Made by a program: the position numbers and the translations under genes. The notes beneath the pieces are model-generated. The model worked only from the letters and a program-made list of their open reading frames with translations, was not told the origin of the DNA and made no database searches. Source: Lingula anatina (Eukaryota > Brachiopoda > Lingulata > Lingulida > Lingulidae). Taken from it: a DNA stretch of 64,000 nt. Below are positions 13,101 through 30,900 of this stretch, in pieces. The stretch spans positions 167,400 through 231,399 of the forward strand of contig NW_019775458.1 of NCBI RefSeq assembly GCF_001039355.2, in the 5' to 3' direction. Position 1 is the first letter of the stretch. Every line of letters begins with the position of its first letter.

Positions 13101-16100
13101 TCAGTGGTTTCTCGGCGGCCCAATTTTGTGAACGAGAAAAATGTGGTTTTTAATGTGTTATGGATAGGACAGCTGTCACATTATTCAAAAACTTATCCAG
13201 CTATCTCAAAAAAAAAAAAAAAAAAAAAAGATTGAAAATCTTTATACGAGTGCTCAAAATTTTAGATGCCAACACATAGAACTATGAGATCGCAAACCTT
13301 ATATTTCTGGGTACTGTAGAAATTCAGCAAATAACACTTCTTACCAATACATTTTTTAAATTTGAATCATAAAACAATTCTTGCCAAAAAGTAGTTCACT
13401 GTCCTTCACATCAATTTTAGTATTTCGGCAATTTTAGAATTATAAATCTAACATCTTAGTTTCATTTACAAATAAATAAATAAATAAATAAATGTTATTA
13501 TTGACTGGTCCAACTCACCTAGTCCAAGGAGCTTCCATACATTCTGGTTCGGGAAGTGGAACAAGGCATTCTTTACTTTGGGCGTCCACAGAGTCGTAAG
13601 GAATCTGCCAAATGTATTCAATATTGTCCTTGAGTCGGGCATCAATACATTTGGTCTCAGTATCGTACTCTGAAATAAGTTTTAAAAATTGATTTATGGG
13701 AAATAGTTTTGATGAGATTCTTCATGTGAAATTATCAACCACAATATTGAGTGTAATGCAGAAAGGTTATATAACATGCCTTAAATTTGCCTTTCATTTT
13801 TTTCTCTTCATTTTTCATGATTCATTATACATTTTTAAAATCTCTAATATCAAGTACATATAATCTAAGTTTCATCATCATTATCATCAGACATTTAACT
13901 CCTCTCCGAACTCGTTTTCATCTTAACGTTACGAGAGAGAGAGAGAGAGAGAGAGAGAGTAGCAGAGATCAGGTTCTTACGTGGAGCTTTTTCCAAATAA
14001 TTGTAGAAATCGACCCAACGATTGCCGGGAACGGTCTCGCAAAGGCAATGGGAATTATATTTTGAGGAGTGTCTTCTCACAGTTTGAGTATCGTCATAGT
14101 ATTCAACGCACTCGCCATAGTGCTGTACATTAAAGCTTTTCTTGGTGTAGTGACTGAAAGTAGAAGCAAAATGTATATCTTAATCCTACCGATAATTCTA
14201 TGTTAAAACTGTCATATCCCAAAATGGCCTTATCCCCGCCAATATAAGACTAACTTTTCAATATGAATATGTAACGATAAAGCGATTGATTTCTTTTCCC
14301 CTGTTGAAATGTGTTGACTTTCTCATTACACTGTCCATTTTAAACAAGACGGATAACCTCTTTAATTGACTTTTTAAACGAAAACTGGTAATGTTAAGCT
14401 CCCTTTCAATATTGCCAAAAATTATGGCCAGCATCATGGTCATCTAGATTACAATCGTATTTTAAAAGTATATAACATCAGTGATCCTCACAACCGAAAA
14501 TAATTTTTAAAAAATTACAATGTGACGTCATCAATAATCAAAGTTTCTTGAAGTCACATCGGTTACAGATTAAGTGTCGTGTTTGACCAGTATTGTATCT
14601 CACCTGCAAATTGTTGCGTTTTCGGCCAAGATGGCGATATCCTTCCACGGAGTGGGATGCCAGTATGGGTAGTAATCTCTCTCCTCGGGGCACTCGTAGC
14701 CACGCCTGTCGCCATTTCTGTTCTGTCTTGTATAGATGGCGCTGCTGACACCCAAGCCGTTGTTGGTGCGGAGGTTCTGATCGGCGGTAAATAGACCTGG
14801 AAAAAATTACAAAGTGAGTTGTTTTTGTGCAAAAGTGGGGAGAAACGGTGTGAACGAGCATTATGTTTCATTTTTTTCAAATGCAGCAAAAGTGAATTCA
14901 GGATTTTGCTTAGGGAGCACAATTAAGGAAACAGTCTTATAGCTGCACTTCGGGAAAAAAAAGGAAAAAGAAATAAAATTACACCGTATTATGTACGGCA
15001 CAAAGGTAGGAAAATATGCTTTGTATTGTCTCGCTACATTTGTTTTTCAGTTTTCTTTTTATTTTATCGAGGGTGAAGGGTCCCACTGTGTCCCCTACAT
15101 GGGTCTGCCAAAGGGTCAGAAGAATTGTGCAATTTTTTGACATAACACAGAAGCAATATTATACAAAATATTTCATCCCAAAAACTATCGTCCAAAACTG
15201 TTTTTCACTTACCCTTATTTCTCTCCCTGACAAAGCATTTGTCATACCAATCAAAGGTCTCAAAAAGTACGCGGTTGTCTTTGACATTGTTATTCTTACG
15301 GCTCTGGAATGCCGAGCGGGACTCCAAGTTACTCCTTGGCCTGGCATAGTCCTGTCTGTTCGTGTTCAATCCGTCGCGAAGTCTGTCCTTTGCTGGAAAT
15401 GAAAAAAGTGTTGTTCTCCTAAACTTATCAAAATAGATCACGGAGTTTTTCTAAAAGAATTATGCCTATTTCGAAGTTGGCAAACGTTTTTTTTTAATTA
15501 TTTAATCATCTACGTTGTCGGGAAACGAAAACGTTTTCACCGATGTCAATAAATCAAAGGTTCAAGCTTTAATTGCGGTTTAGAACGGGCCATCAAACCT
15601 GCCATAACCTGGCTATATTATAGTAGACCTATACACTTACCATTGCCTTCAAATTCAGCCGGCTGACACATGTATTGAATAACAATGTTACAGTTGACCT
15701 TGTGAGGGTCATCGTCCTCGTTTCCACCACAGCCGTGCTGATTGGTCCATTCCACGGTCAGGTGGCTAGCTGCATTAGCACCGCTTTGGAAAAATTTCTG
15801 TGATAAAAATTTAAAGTGGCATTTAGAATAATCATGCTGAATATTTTTCTTTTCAATTCAGTAAATAAAACTACCAAAAAGTCAAGGTTCACTTAAGTGT
15901 TCCTGTCTTTTTAAAGGAGATACTTGGTGCACTGCAATGAATTTAGATTTTAATTAATGTATTTCATAATGTATAAATGTTATATGAAGGTGCAGTGTAT
16001 GCTTACGAACTAAGGAGAAATCGTGTCACGCCTTAAACAATGATATGGATTTTCTTACCATTTGGTATTGCTGTGCTTCGTTTTGTGCAGCCTCATCCGT

Positions 16101-19100
16101 AGCATCCCCAACATTGTAGCCACCTCTATTGTTGTTCTAAAATGATAATAAGAATAATAATTAGGCCCCTATGTTCATTTTTACCACCAAGAATTATATT
16201 TTGTTTCATTAAATCGATTTAACGATGCTTGGTTTCCAGTAATAGTCCAAAGGAGATGGATTTCAGGGGAAAAACGGGTTCGCGAAATTTCTTGAGGTTC
16301 TCAGCATCTTTCCAAATACATTTAAAGGTGGGGAGGGGGGGGGGGGTAAGGAGGATTGCGGCTTACCACAACTCCAGCAAAGGTCCCAAAATGACTTGTT
16401 AAATGTGTCAAGTCTGATAAAAAGTGACAATGCGAAAAAGTCATCCTTTCTTTTTTTTTCGGTTTACCTCCGCAATTTTGGAGAGCAGCCAAGACCAGCA
16501 AATGCCAGACATTCGTCCACTTCAAGATTACCGTTAGGTGCCATAATGTTCTTTTTTCATATTGCATTGACGTATGTTTTAGCTAGTATTTTGTACACGT
16601 TTCATAATAGTTCACGTAAACTCGTGTGCATGCGCCCTTTTAGCAAATAAAGATTTAAACAAGATTTTCTTTTTTGTTATTTTCTAACTAATTATATTAC
16701 TTGCGTGTTTGAGGGTAATTTAATGCAGTAATACAAACCACTTGTTGTTACTTTCAAAAAGGCTGTAAATCGTTCAGCGAAAAAAACTTTTTGAGAGAGA
16801 GGTTAAATAAATTTAATCACGTCCAAAATTTACTCATTCGTCCCTAAGAGATAATTTGGTGACTGAACAGGCCTCAAAGTGATAAGCCTAGGGTTGCCTG
16901 ACCGTATCCGTCAAGCTGTACCCATACAATGCTTGTTCACTTAGTACGTTAAGTTGAATATCATAACGGTTGAGCCTGTCTTCCGGCAAATAATTTCACC
17001 AGCTTAATACTATTCACTTATTGTGTCTAGAGAAATCAGTAGAAAATGTATCAATAGATGAATTTACTCTCCCCGGTCTCTATTTGTACTTTCTTCAGAA
17101 ATAAGATAGAGCTAGGATGAAATATATTGGCTTCTGGGATAGAGGGGGGGGGGGGAGTGGGATACATGTATGTTGTGGTTGTGGGGGGGGGGTAGCGACT
17201 TCAGTTACACAGTGGCGGATTTAGAGGGGTGGGTCAGGGGCGCCGTTCTCCCTTTAAAATACCAAAAATTTCCGAGGCCCTTCGGACCCTCCCCTTCAAA
17301 TATTCCTGGATCCGCCTCTGGTTAGACCAGTGTCATTGTCTGGAGGTGTCTTGTTAGACACACTGGAGTAAGAATGGCCGTTAACCTGAGTTAAGCTATA
17401 GGTAAAATAACCTTAACTTGGCCATATTTTGTCCATGGTTAAGCTTACCCTCTACCAGGGCCGCAGCTTAAATTATGCGTACTTTTCTCGAACGTTTTAG
17501 AAAAGTGAAAGGGGGAGGGGGCAGGGAAATGCCATGAATATCTAGTGAAAAATCACTCTGTGTCCCTGGTAGAGGGCAAGTTAAGCTGTTGTTGAAGGGA
17601 TTGTTATAATAACCGGGGAATTGTCTGATAAACTCCTTGTTGTAACTGAGCTTATGTTATATTAACAATTTACATGCACAATAATTGGCAATAATAACTT
17701 CATTCAAAAACATTTCAAGAACGTAAAAGTGTGGCATGAACATCGAATATCATGAGATCGCGTCTAGGTTATCATAATGAAATGAGTATCTACACATATA
17801 TATACGAAAATGCAATACTACGATAATTTCATTGATAAACGGTACATTATTTGTTGAATGGTTTATCTGTGATCTAACGTAGCTGCACTACATACTTTTC
17901 TTCTTGCTACTAGTAGGCAATTATAGCGCTCCGGTGGTTGACCACAACCACAATTATCATGCTCCTATATATATATATATTTAAGCCGGTTAGTTGACAA
18001 CAATTTAGAGAGACTCCTCAGGGAGATAGGTCGATCCAAATATCTGTGGTAATGGTCCCTATGTCTGTCACGCCTAGTAAAGCTGTTAGGGGGTAATTAT
18101 CTTTACCCCCTAGTTGATTCGGTAGGCGTGACAGATATTTAAGCCGGTTAGTTGATAGCAATTTAGTGAGACTCCCCAGGGAGTTAGACCGATCCAGATG
18201 GATCGATCTAAGCATGGGAACCCAGTCAGTCTCTGAAAATGGTCTCTAAGAATTTCTTTTAACGTTTAGACTAAAATTCCAGTCCATTTTCACACAAGTC
18301 ACTAAGTCAGATGTAGCCCAACTGAATGAAATATTACGCTTGTTTTACAACAAGAAAGACCAGACAATTGTTTCGACCATTTCTTACTTAGAAGCATGGG
18401 TTTACCTGAAAATTATAGTAATACAGATCTACTTTCCAATTATTTTGGTGTAAAAGTATAAGCATATTGCGGTGCTAAAGCTCTTCTATGAAACGGGGGG
18501 CCCCAAATGCCCAAAGGAAAAAGTTACCATCCCCGCCTTTGTGCAAGACATGTCAACCCTCTGACTGGGATCAATGAAGTGGAAGAGGAACGAAGGGAGT
18601 TCATTTCACGCTCGGTGACACCTCTAAATAATTCCTTTCACTTTTTCTCATAATTCTCCTTTCACGCCGTTTTATAAAGATGCAACTGATGCTATCTTCT
18701 ATCACTAAGTATTGACAGAGAGACATGCCTTTGAAATTGACATCACGACTCAAATTCTTATCGGCTCTCCAAACGTCAGAGATTGGTCTCACAAATGTGC
18801 AAACAGCCTGAATAGACATATATTTTACTTTCAATTGGTATTAAAAGATCGAGTTGCAATGGACACACGGGTCGAACAGAGTTATATATACTGTACTACT
18901 GATGGCGAATATGAAATATCAATAGTGTGACAGAAAAGACTTCCCTGCATCAAAACCAGTAGGACTCATGTCATGAGAATGAAGCGAATTTTTTGGCTTT
19001 GATACCATCTATTCTTTTTCTGGCCTATCCAAACAGACAAATGTTCGATTGCGTCCTAAACCAACGCCCTTTGTAACGTAAGTTATTTCCCAGTCTAATA

Positions 19101-19416
19101 TGGCTATCAGTTAAATTAAATTACTGTTTCTTGTGTTCATTTAGGCATCAATGTAAACATAAGGCTTAAAGACTTTTTAACTAAGTTGAAGATGGACTTC
19201 CACAAAGAATTAAAATTATGCCAAAAGTTTTGGGGTTGAAAGGAAAAAAAGTTAAGTAGTGAGATGAATTCTCACCTGTGAATCAAAAGCCCTGTTTCCG
19301 TTTGCTCTGTTGGCCGACCGCTCGTTTAGTCTGTTGTTCGAACCACGCGGGTTGTGCATGTAAATATCAGCACTGACACACGCGACTGCGAGGAGGCAGC
19401 ACGCTAACTTCAGCAT
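10126..19416 (-). CDS. DD3-3-like secreted protein (gene A)
   Basis: Thirteen exons, 5' to 3' on the minus strand: 19416-19276, 16136-16059, 15797-15641, 15392-15213, 14796-14604, 14153-13981, 13669-13519, 12813-12709, 12399-12337, 11830-11526, 11275-11204, 10842-10668, 10315-10126. All phases agree and the join gives 660 aa ending in TAA. An in-frame Met 13 codons upstream exists, but MLKLACC starts a clean signal peptide (about residues 1-16). Conserved landmarks: [12 protein letters not shown] just after the signal, [51 protein letters not shown], and [12 protein letters not shown] near the C-terminus. Residues about 516-539 form a Gly-rich segment. The family is named after Dictyostelium DD3-3; its function in animals is not known to me. 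It is tandem with gene B on the same strand. Exon 9 ends in a GT dinucleotide before a strong GTAAGT donor, giving an intron that gene B lacks. Confidence 0.9.
12004..12072. repeat. dispersed repeat, copy 2, inside gene A intron 9
   Basis: Second copy of the repeat at 9941-10033, lying in the 506-base intron (11831-12336) that is present in gene A and absent from gene B at the corresponding place. The intron also holds a 16-bp perfect hairpin. Confidence 0.5.
12106..12147. repeat. perfect 16-bp inverted repeat with 10-base loop
   Basis: 12106-12121 is the exact reverse complement of 12132-12147 (GGTGCAAAAGAAATAT). It lies in gene A intron 9. It is too short for a standard microRNA precursor and may be a foldback remnant. 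Confidence 0.8.
17210..17320. mobile_element. MITE-like element, GGCGGAT-type termini
   Basis: The left end CAGTGGCGGATTTAG is matched in inverted form by the right end CTGGATCCGCCTCTG. Similar termini bound the insertion at about 56544-56793. I see no exact target duplication. The superfamily is uncertain. Confidence 0.6.
17448..17576. mobile_element. short inverted-repeat element, CCCTCTACCAGGG termini
   Basis: 13-bp perfect terminal inverted repeats lie at 17448-17460 and 17564-17576. Related sequence recurs near 25090-25130 (gaatatctagtga ... ccctggtaga) and near 37797-37815 (ctctaccaggg), suggesting a small dispersed family. Confidence 0.6.
17981..18207. mobile_element. hairpin element flanked by direct repeats (copy 1)
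   Basis: Two direct repeats of about 68 bases (17981-18049 and 18139-18207, both starting ttaagccggttagttga) flank a foldback. In the foldback, CTGTCACGCCTA at 18065-18076 pairs with 18123-18134 and TAGGGGGTAA at 18087-18096 pairs with 18103-18112. A related element lies at about 38449-38652. It is probably a non-autonomous DNA element. Confidence 0.6.
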
Positions 19417-23756
<4,340 letters not shown>

Positions 23757-24169
23757 TCAACCCTGGTGCACGTGGACGGTCCCCTTTTGACTTCTGTTGG
23801 TGAAGGCGTTATTCCGGGAGCTCATGTAGTGATACGTGCCCTGGTTCAGACGCAGCACTACACCTTCGTAAGAAGCCGGAGCGTTGTCAAGTTGGGCATT
23901 AAGTTCATCCTTGTTCCCAACAACGCCGCTGCAATCATCCGTATCGCATCTGAAATTGCACATATCGAGCCATAAGCTCACTGTGACTATTGAAACGGAT
24001 TTACGAGTGCTAATACTGGACAAATAAATATTTTCAGATATGATCTCAAAAATTTATGATCAAATACATGTATTGTTGTCGACAGAAGCGTCAAAATACT
24101 TAGGTGGCTACTATATTAATCCACCGTTAATCTCAATAGTCTCTTTTCTCCACATATTTTTATTTCCAT

Positions 24170-24212
<43 letters not shown>

Positions 24213-27200
24213 AAAAAAAAAAGGAGAGAGGAAGAGAGGGAGACGGAGAGAGAGAGAGAGAAAATACATACTCATAATATCCAGAAGTAGCCATATTCAA
24301 GGCAAGACCTTTAGCTGTTGATGCCGTGCTGCCATAGTATATCCATTTTACTTCTGCATTCTGCCAGAAGGTCGACTGCTCGAACGGCTTGGGGAAGTTG
24401 TGGTTCCGGTCCAAAAGTTCGACAAAGTTATGTCTGTCTGTGCCTAAGTATGACAGTAATATGACAAAAATTTAAAAAGTTAAAAAAAAAAAAACTTATA
24501 CGTGAAGTGAATTTTATAATCTTGAAGTTTAAGTCAGGGAATGTGTATGATTGTTTAGAAAAATAAGGTTTTAATATAAAAAGGCAATTCTAGCAATCGT
24601 GTCATGTTGCAGAAGAAAAAACAGCGGGCCAACAAGGCCCTCGACTCTGGTCACTTAGAGGAAATGTCGACCACGTGGCTACTGATCTCACGGACTTGAG
24701 GCTCAGAGAGTAAGGGAGCGTTCAAAACGAATTTTGTGGACCTAGCTAATGCGCACAAACTCCTAGGGGACTCTTGCTGAATGCAATCAGATAAAGAGAT
24801 TAACGCACCTCCTCCTGGCTTTGAGAAGAATACAGAGAAGCTGGTGATTATTCGAGTACGTATTGGAAACAAGAGGACGTGTGTTAGCCTGTTAATCTGA
24901 TTGTATTCAGCTAGAGTCAGTGCGCATTAAATATCTCGACACAATTCACTGTGAAAGATCCCTAAAACGACGAAAATAAAAAAGGCTCCTACTAATCTGC
25001 TGGGTGATGACGTCAATTCTGTGAAAATATTTTCGCTGTACACAGCACAGAAACGTGCCCAGAAATAGCCAGAAAAATGTTTGTGAATATCTAGTGACAA
25101 CGATATATCTCTCTATGACCCTGGTAGAAGGAAGGCACTTACCGGCTTTGCCCTGTCCCGCATCACCCGTCTGGCCGTCGCCGCCAGGGGCGCCATTGTT
25201 GTGTGTGTTAGAGCCTGGAAAATTTGTTTAGAATGAAAAGCAGTATGAAAAAAAGCAAACAAGAATGATGAATAAATGATTCGACTGGTGAATAAAAATA
25301 ATTATTTAAGAATTTATAACGATAATTTTTTAACAAAAAATAGATAAATGAACGTGAATATTTCTTAGTTTTAATGTATATAATACACTTTCTTACCACA
25401 AAGATGGTATGCTAAGTACATCATGAAATACTATGCAATGTTACAACCTACATTGTAAAAAAAAGTTTCATATTTTAATATCAAATATCTGAAAAATTTA
25501 TAGTCCGAATTATTATTTTGAATTTGACTATTACTGTTACATAATAGTTTAAATATTTTTTTAAAAATACCTGTCCATTGAACGTGCACCAAGTCGTTTT
25601 CAGTCATGTGTAGTTCGGTGGGAATAAAATCGTACTCCACAGCCGGGTACGTTTGCACAATGTTTCCCCTCTTTCCGCGGACGTTGAGGTTGTGCAGCGT
25701 CCCTTGTATTTCTGCAGGGCGAGATCTGAGGATGAAGGCGTGTGAACGGTCCTGGAACACCCTGCCGAACTGGGCGGTGTTTATATTCAGGCGGAGAGGC
25801 GAGAGGTCGGCGCCGATGTCCACATTGGGGTTGTTGGTGACCGGAGAATTTGCGGCGCCGTTCTCTGTCGAGTCGGTGTTGTAGGGGTCGTAATCGTCAG
25901 TGGTGATGTTGTACCTAAAACAACCCACAGAAACTGTTGATTTTTTTTGCCGTTTTACCATCGCAAAGTTCTGGCATTGCTCAACACGAAACTTCCTATT
26001 ATTATTATTTCTAACAATTTCTAATTGTCAAAATCAAAGAATTTAATGAAATATCTAATTAATAATTAAAATAGTAAATTGGTTAATCAACTAATGATAA
26101 ATGTATCATGGTTCCAATTACCCACCTTATTCTGAAAACACATTTTTGATCTTTCCCGGAAGGAAAGTAAGGCAAAACCCAAGTATAGTTGAGTGGCACA
26201 CCGTCCTTGCCGTTACCATTATGATTAACTCTAAAATATGTTAAAAGCATTGGTGTAATAGTATATTAAAATAAATATGGCTGAGTACAAATGATACAAT
26301 CCAGAGCAAAAATAAGAATTTCCACTTATGACAGAGAAAGATAAAGAAAAAAGTCATTGGAAATAAATGCTGGCAAACAGTGATACAATTGAGCCAAAAA
26401 CATAACTTTCATTGCTTCTTTTTTTATGCACCCGGACAGTGTTAGAAATTAAGGCTGGACCGTCTGCCCGGGGCTGACAACTTTTAGTATGGGCTGATAA
26501 GTTTTCCCACCTGGCAGACATTCAGTCCAGCTACTTTTCAAGATGGCTGGACTTTCGGTCCAGCAACTTATTTTTCTAAGAGGCAAACACTGCACCCGGA
26601 GATATATTTAGCATCATTTAAAACACATAAGTAAGTAAGAAATAAACAGAATTCGGTATATATACGCATATATTTTCAGTTTACGTATATGATTGATTTA
26701 CATCATTACATCGAAGTACTGTTCATAATGATTACGAATCTGATAATCGCATCGCGATAATGTGAAACAGTTGTCCAAGTTACTCCTACGGATTTAATAT
26801 TTTCCTTTTAAATTTTGTTGATTCTCTGTACAATGGACCTAACGTTATCGAGTAAAAAAAATATCATCATCCATCCTTGTTTGAATTAGTAACTGTATAT
26901 AATATGATAAAATCAACAAATTACATGGAAAGGAAAATGAAGAAAAAAAGGACTGGCGCAACTCGTACAGCACTGTCCGTGAAAACAGTAACGTCAACAT
27001 CCCTATCGCGTTTTCTGCGTAGCACAGAGTTTTGGCAAGGCCTTCCGTACGACGTATAACGTGCGACGTCATCACTTTGTGCGTAGTTTTTCTCAAGGAC
27101 AAGTCATAAGTCATACGGCACTACGTATGAATCGGTGTTTACACGTAGGTAAGAAACGTATCGAATTTAATAGATTTACGCTTATTTCTTTCAAGTTTAA

Positions 27201-27934
27201 CATACTGCAGAGGAATATATAGGGTGTTAAGATTCCACTGAATCACTTTTAGACGCTGTCGGTAAAAATATTCTGTGAAAACAGCTGGAAAAACAGCCAG
27301 TCAATCAGTCGTCCGTAGTAGTATCAAATTCGATTTAAGTTGATTTTTTTTTTCATAAACAACAGGATCTGCGGCATCAATTGACGTAAATAACACATTC
27401 CATTCAACATCTTAATTATTCATCTATCTAAAAAAAATCCACAAGCAGCCCCATGTTCGTGTAATCCATATATATATAGGCCTATACCCTTATCATTTTA
27501 TTTCTTTGAAATAGCGGCTCCTGGCGGAAAAAAAACGCATACGGAGTGAGACCTGCCAAAACCACTGCTAGCTTTCTCGCGTACGTAAAACGTATTACGT
27601 ATTGAACTATACGTTACACGTCATACGGAAGGCCTTGCCAAAACTCTCTAATGTCGCCGCTGTACTCATACCCACCTTGACCATGGCGCCTCCATGCAGT
27701 CGACTTCCGGTAGAGGGACGAGACATTTCTGTTCCGTAGTCCCAGTGACTGCATCGTATGGTACTGCCCACACGCGACCTGCCGCTTCACAGTCTGCCCG
27801 GTTATCCTCTGAAATATCCATATTCAAAGATATTTAAAATCTTAGAGAAATAAGTAAACATTGGTTAGCTTAAAATAGTCTAGACCCAAAGGTGAATGAA
27901 ATTTTGGAGAGGCAAATAATAGTTGTCATTTCAA

Positions 27935-27966
<32 letters not shown>

Positions 27967-30900
27967 ATGGGTTAGCTTAAAATAGTCTAGACCCAAAGGT
28001 GAATAAAATTTTGGAGAGGCAAATGAAAGTTATCATTTTTAATGTCCACTCACCAGTGGAGATTTCCAGATAGTTGGAGAACTCTACCCACTGGTGTCCA
28101 GCATTCGTACAAGCATCGGGGTTGTTATATTTGGAAAAATGGCGGCCGCCCTCAACACACTCTCCGTATTTATGGGTGTTGAAACTCTTGCTTCTGTAAT
28201 GTCTGGAAATAGAAATAATGTCTTATCAATTTTTATGAATTTCTTGTATCTATTTATCTTTGGGCTAAGCTGCATACATAATAAGATGATTCTAAGATCT
28301 TTCGCATCTGTTTATATGTTTTTGGAGTGTTGATACGTAAGAGCTGAAATGCACCTACAATTAGGTAATGACATCGTGCGTGTCTTTTTACAGTGGGCTT
28401 TAAAAATCGTTGGGCCGAAAGTTTTTTTGGCGGGGCTTTCAATTTAACTTTCAAAGATGACTTTACGGCTTCTTCACTTTTCGTACACTTTTAAGAGGCA
28501 TATCCCACCTTACAAATTAGTTCATAGCTACTATCATAAAACAATTCTATCTATACATTATAATAGTGGGATTAAGACAGATCAGTTGAATGATAATGAA
28601 AACAAAACTTATCAGGGTCATGTGTAAAATTTCATTATCGTCTGTCTCTATTCACTTTTAAGTGATAAATAGTGTTAAAATAGTGTTAAAACACTATTCA
28701 AATAATTTTCATCATCTAGTTATCACGTTAAACTAGAAAGATATTGTGAATAATTTAAATGAGACTCACGTATCGCACAGACTAGCGTTTTCTGCCAAGA
28801 CAACGATATCCTTCCACGGTGTGGGATGCCAGTATGGGTAGTAATCTCTCTCCTCGGGGCACTCGTAGCCTCTTCTTTGGCCATTTCTGTTCTGTCTTGT
28901 GTAGATGGCGCTGCTGACACGCAGACCGTTGTTTCTGCGCAGGTCCTGATCAGCGGTGAAAAGACCTAGACAAAACAATGACATATATGTATATGTAACC
29001 GTTGATTGTTTTATTTCCATGATAATAATGAAAATAGGAAAATATTTTTCAAATTTCGAATTTTGTTTTGAAAAGTCGGTGACAGTAAAAGGCAATATGC
29101 ATACAAAATGCGCTTCAATGACCGAAACCGCTGTCTCAGTTTCGTCTCTATAATTAAAAAACCAGGCATGTGAGGTAACTATGAACTATTATATATCCCA
29201 AACTTTATTATAACAGACAAAAAATACCTTTAAATGAATTATTGAATAGATTATGAGACCAAAATAGGTACTCAGCTTTTATGCACAAAATAGCCTTCAG
29301 GCCCATTATAGGGGCAGCTTGGTCCATAAAAATGGTTCAGAGTAGAATTAACAACTAAAGAATGTACTGACCGGGTTTCAGTTTTTTTTCTCGCATTAAG
29401 GGCCAGTGTCAACACTATACACTGCGTCTTCTCTGATTTCAAAATACCTTTATTTCTCTCCCGAACAAAACACTTGTCGTACCACTCAAATGGCTCTTGA
29501 AGAAATCGATCTTCTTTCACTTGCCCTGCTCTGCGAGCTTCGAAAGTGGCGCGGTCCTCGGTAAGTGATGTTAGGCGGGTGTAACCTTGCGTGTTCGTGG
29601 TAAGCCCGTCCCTGATCCTGTGAAGTTCGCCTGCAGTGATTAAGGGTGAGCATTGAAAACGCCTTACGTCATCAATATATTTTGTAAACTGTTTACTTAT
29701 GTAGCATGAGTAGTTTCGTATAATATTGTTGCTTAATTAAAGTTTATTGCGTTCTGTATATTGAAAGTGATTTTGAATTGTTTTATTGGCAGTTAGTTTT
29801 AATAAATCTAGATATTATGCAAGGTTCATTGAGAATTTTATGAATTGCACCTAAAAATTCTATACTATTATAATAATTAGCATAATAAAATTATTATTAT
29901 TATGATCATATTATATTATTATCATCTGATCTAATAATGAAGTATCCAAATACTGGCCAGGCCTATGTTTACCGAAAGATAAAACTACGATCACAAAAAG
30001 GGACCAAAGGATCATTACCTGCGGCATTACATCACAAAAACAAAAGAAAAAAAAACAAGTTCATTTTATTTACCTTGTTCTACGTCAGCTGGCTGACACA
30101 TGTACTGTAGCACGAGGTTACAGTTGACCTTGTGAGGGTCATCGTCCTCGCTTCCGCCACAACCGTGCTGATTGGTCCATTCCACGACCAGGTTGCTAGG
30201 TGACGCCTCTGGGTCGTCTCCACTTTGGAAATATTTCTGTAAAACATGGTCGATTGAGTTAGTAAAACCACTTTATTTATTGATTCATTTTCCTATTAAA
30301 GCTCCAGTACAATTTTCTGAAATTCAGGGGATGATTAAAGATTTGAAGAATTGGTTTTGTAAGTGGAATGTGTATCTCTGCAGGTTTCCACATAAAATAC
30401 GTAGGCCTACCATTTGATATTGATCATCCTCGGTGGCGAACGCTTGGCTTGTCTTGTCCCCAACGTTATAACCTCCTCTGTTATTGTTCTGAAATAATTG
30501 AAAAGTGTATATTGCATTATTTTGAAATATTTGCAGAGACGTTATTTTAAAAGTCTATTCTTTTCTTTCTTTGTGTCAGTGTGTGAAAATATTTAAATGT
30601 TTGGGGGTTTTGAGTTGTTAAATAACAGGAACATCGTTTAAAGAGTAGATTTGTTGCTGGTTGTTTAAGTTAAGGTGTGGAAAAATTAAGAAATGTATGG
30701 AAATCTATCTGAATATGGAAACAAACAGATGATGGATATTCTTCACAGAGCAAAGCAATATTGTAGTGAAAGAATCTTATCAAACGTGCATTTGTTATAA
30801 AAAAATAATTGGAAAGATTCTAGCACGTTTTCTTTAGTCTTGCAGTGCCAAATGCCTCATTTAATGCTATCTCAGATGCTTCCATTTATTCCATTGATTT

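Larger units (their letters stand above)
16137..19275 (-). other. intron 1 of gene A, 3.1 kb
   Basis: No coding exon seen. It contains G-runs near 16327-16346 and 17142-17200, two MITE-like elements (17210-17320 and 17448-17576), and a hairpin element flanked by direct repeats (17981-18207). Confidence 0.6.
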
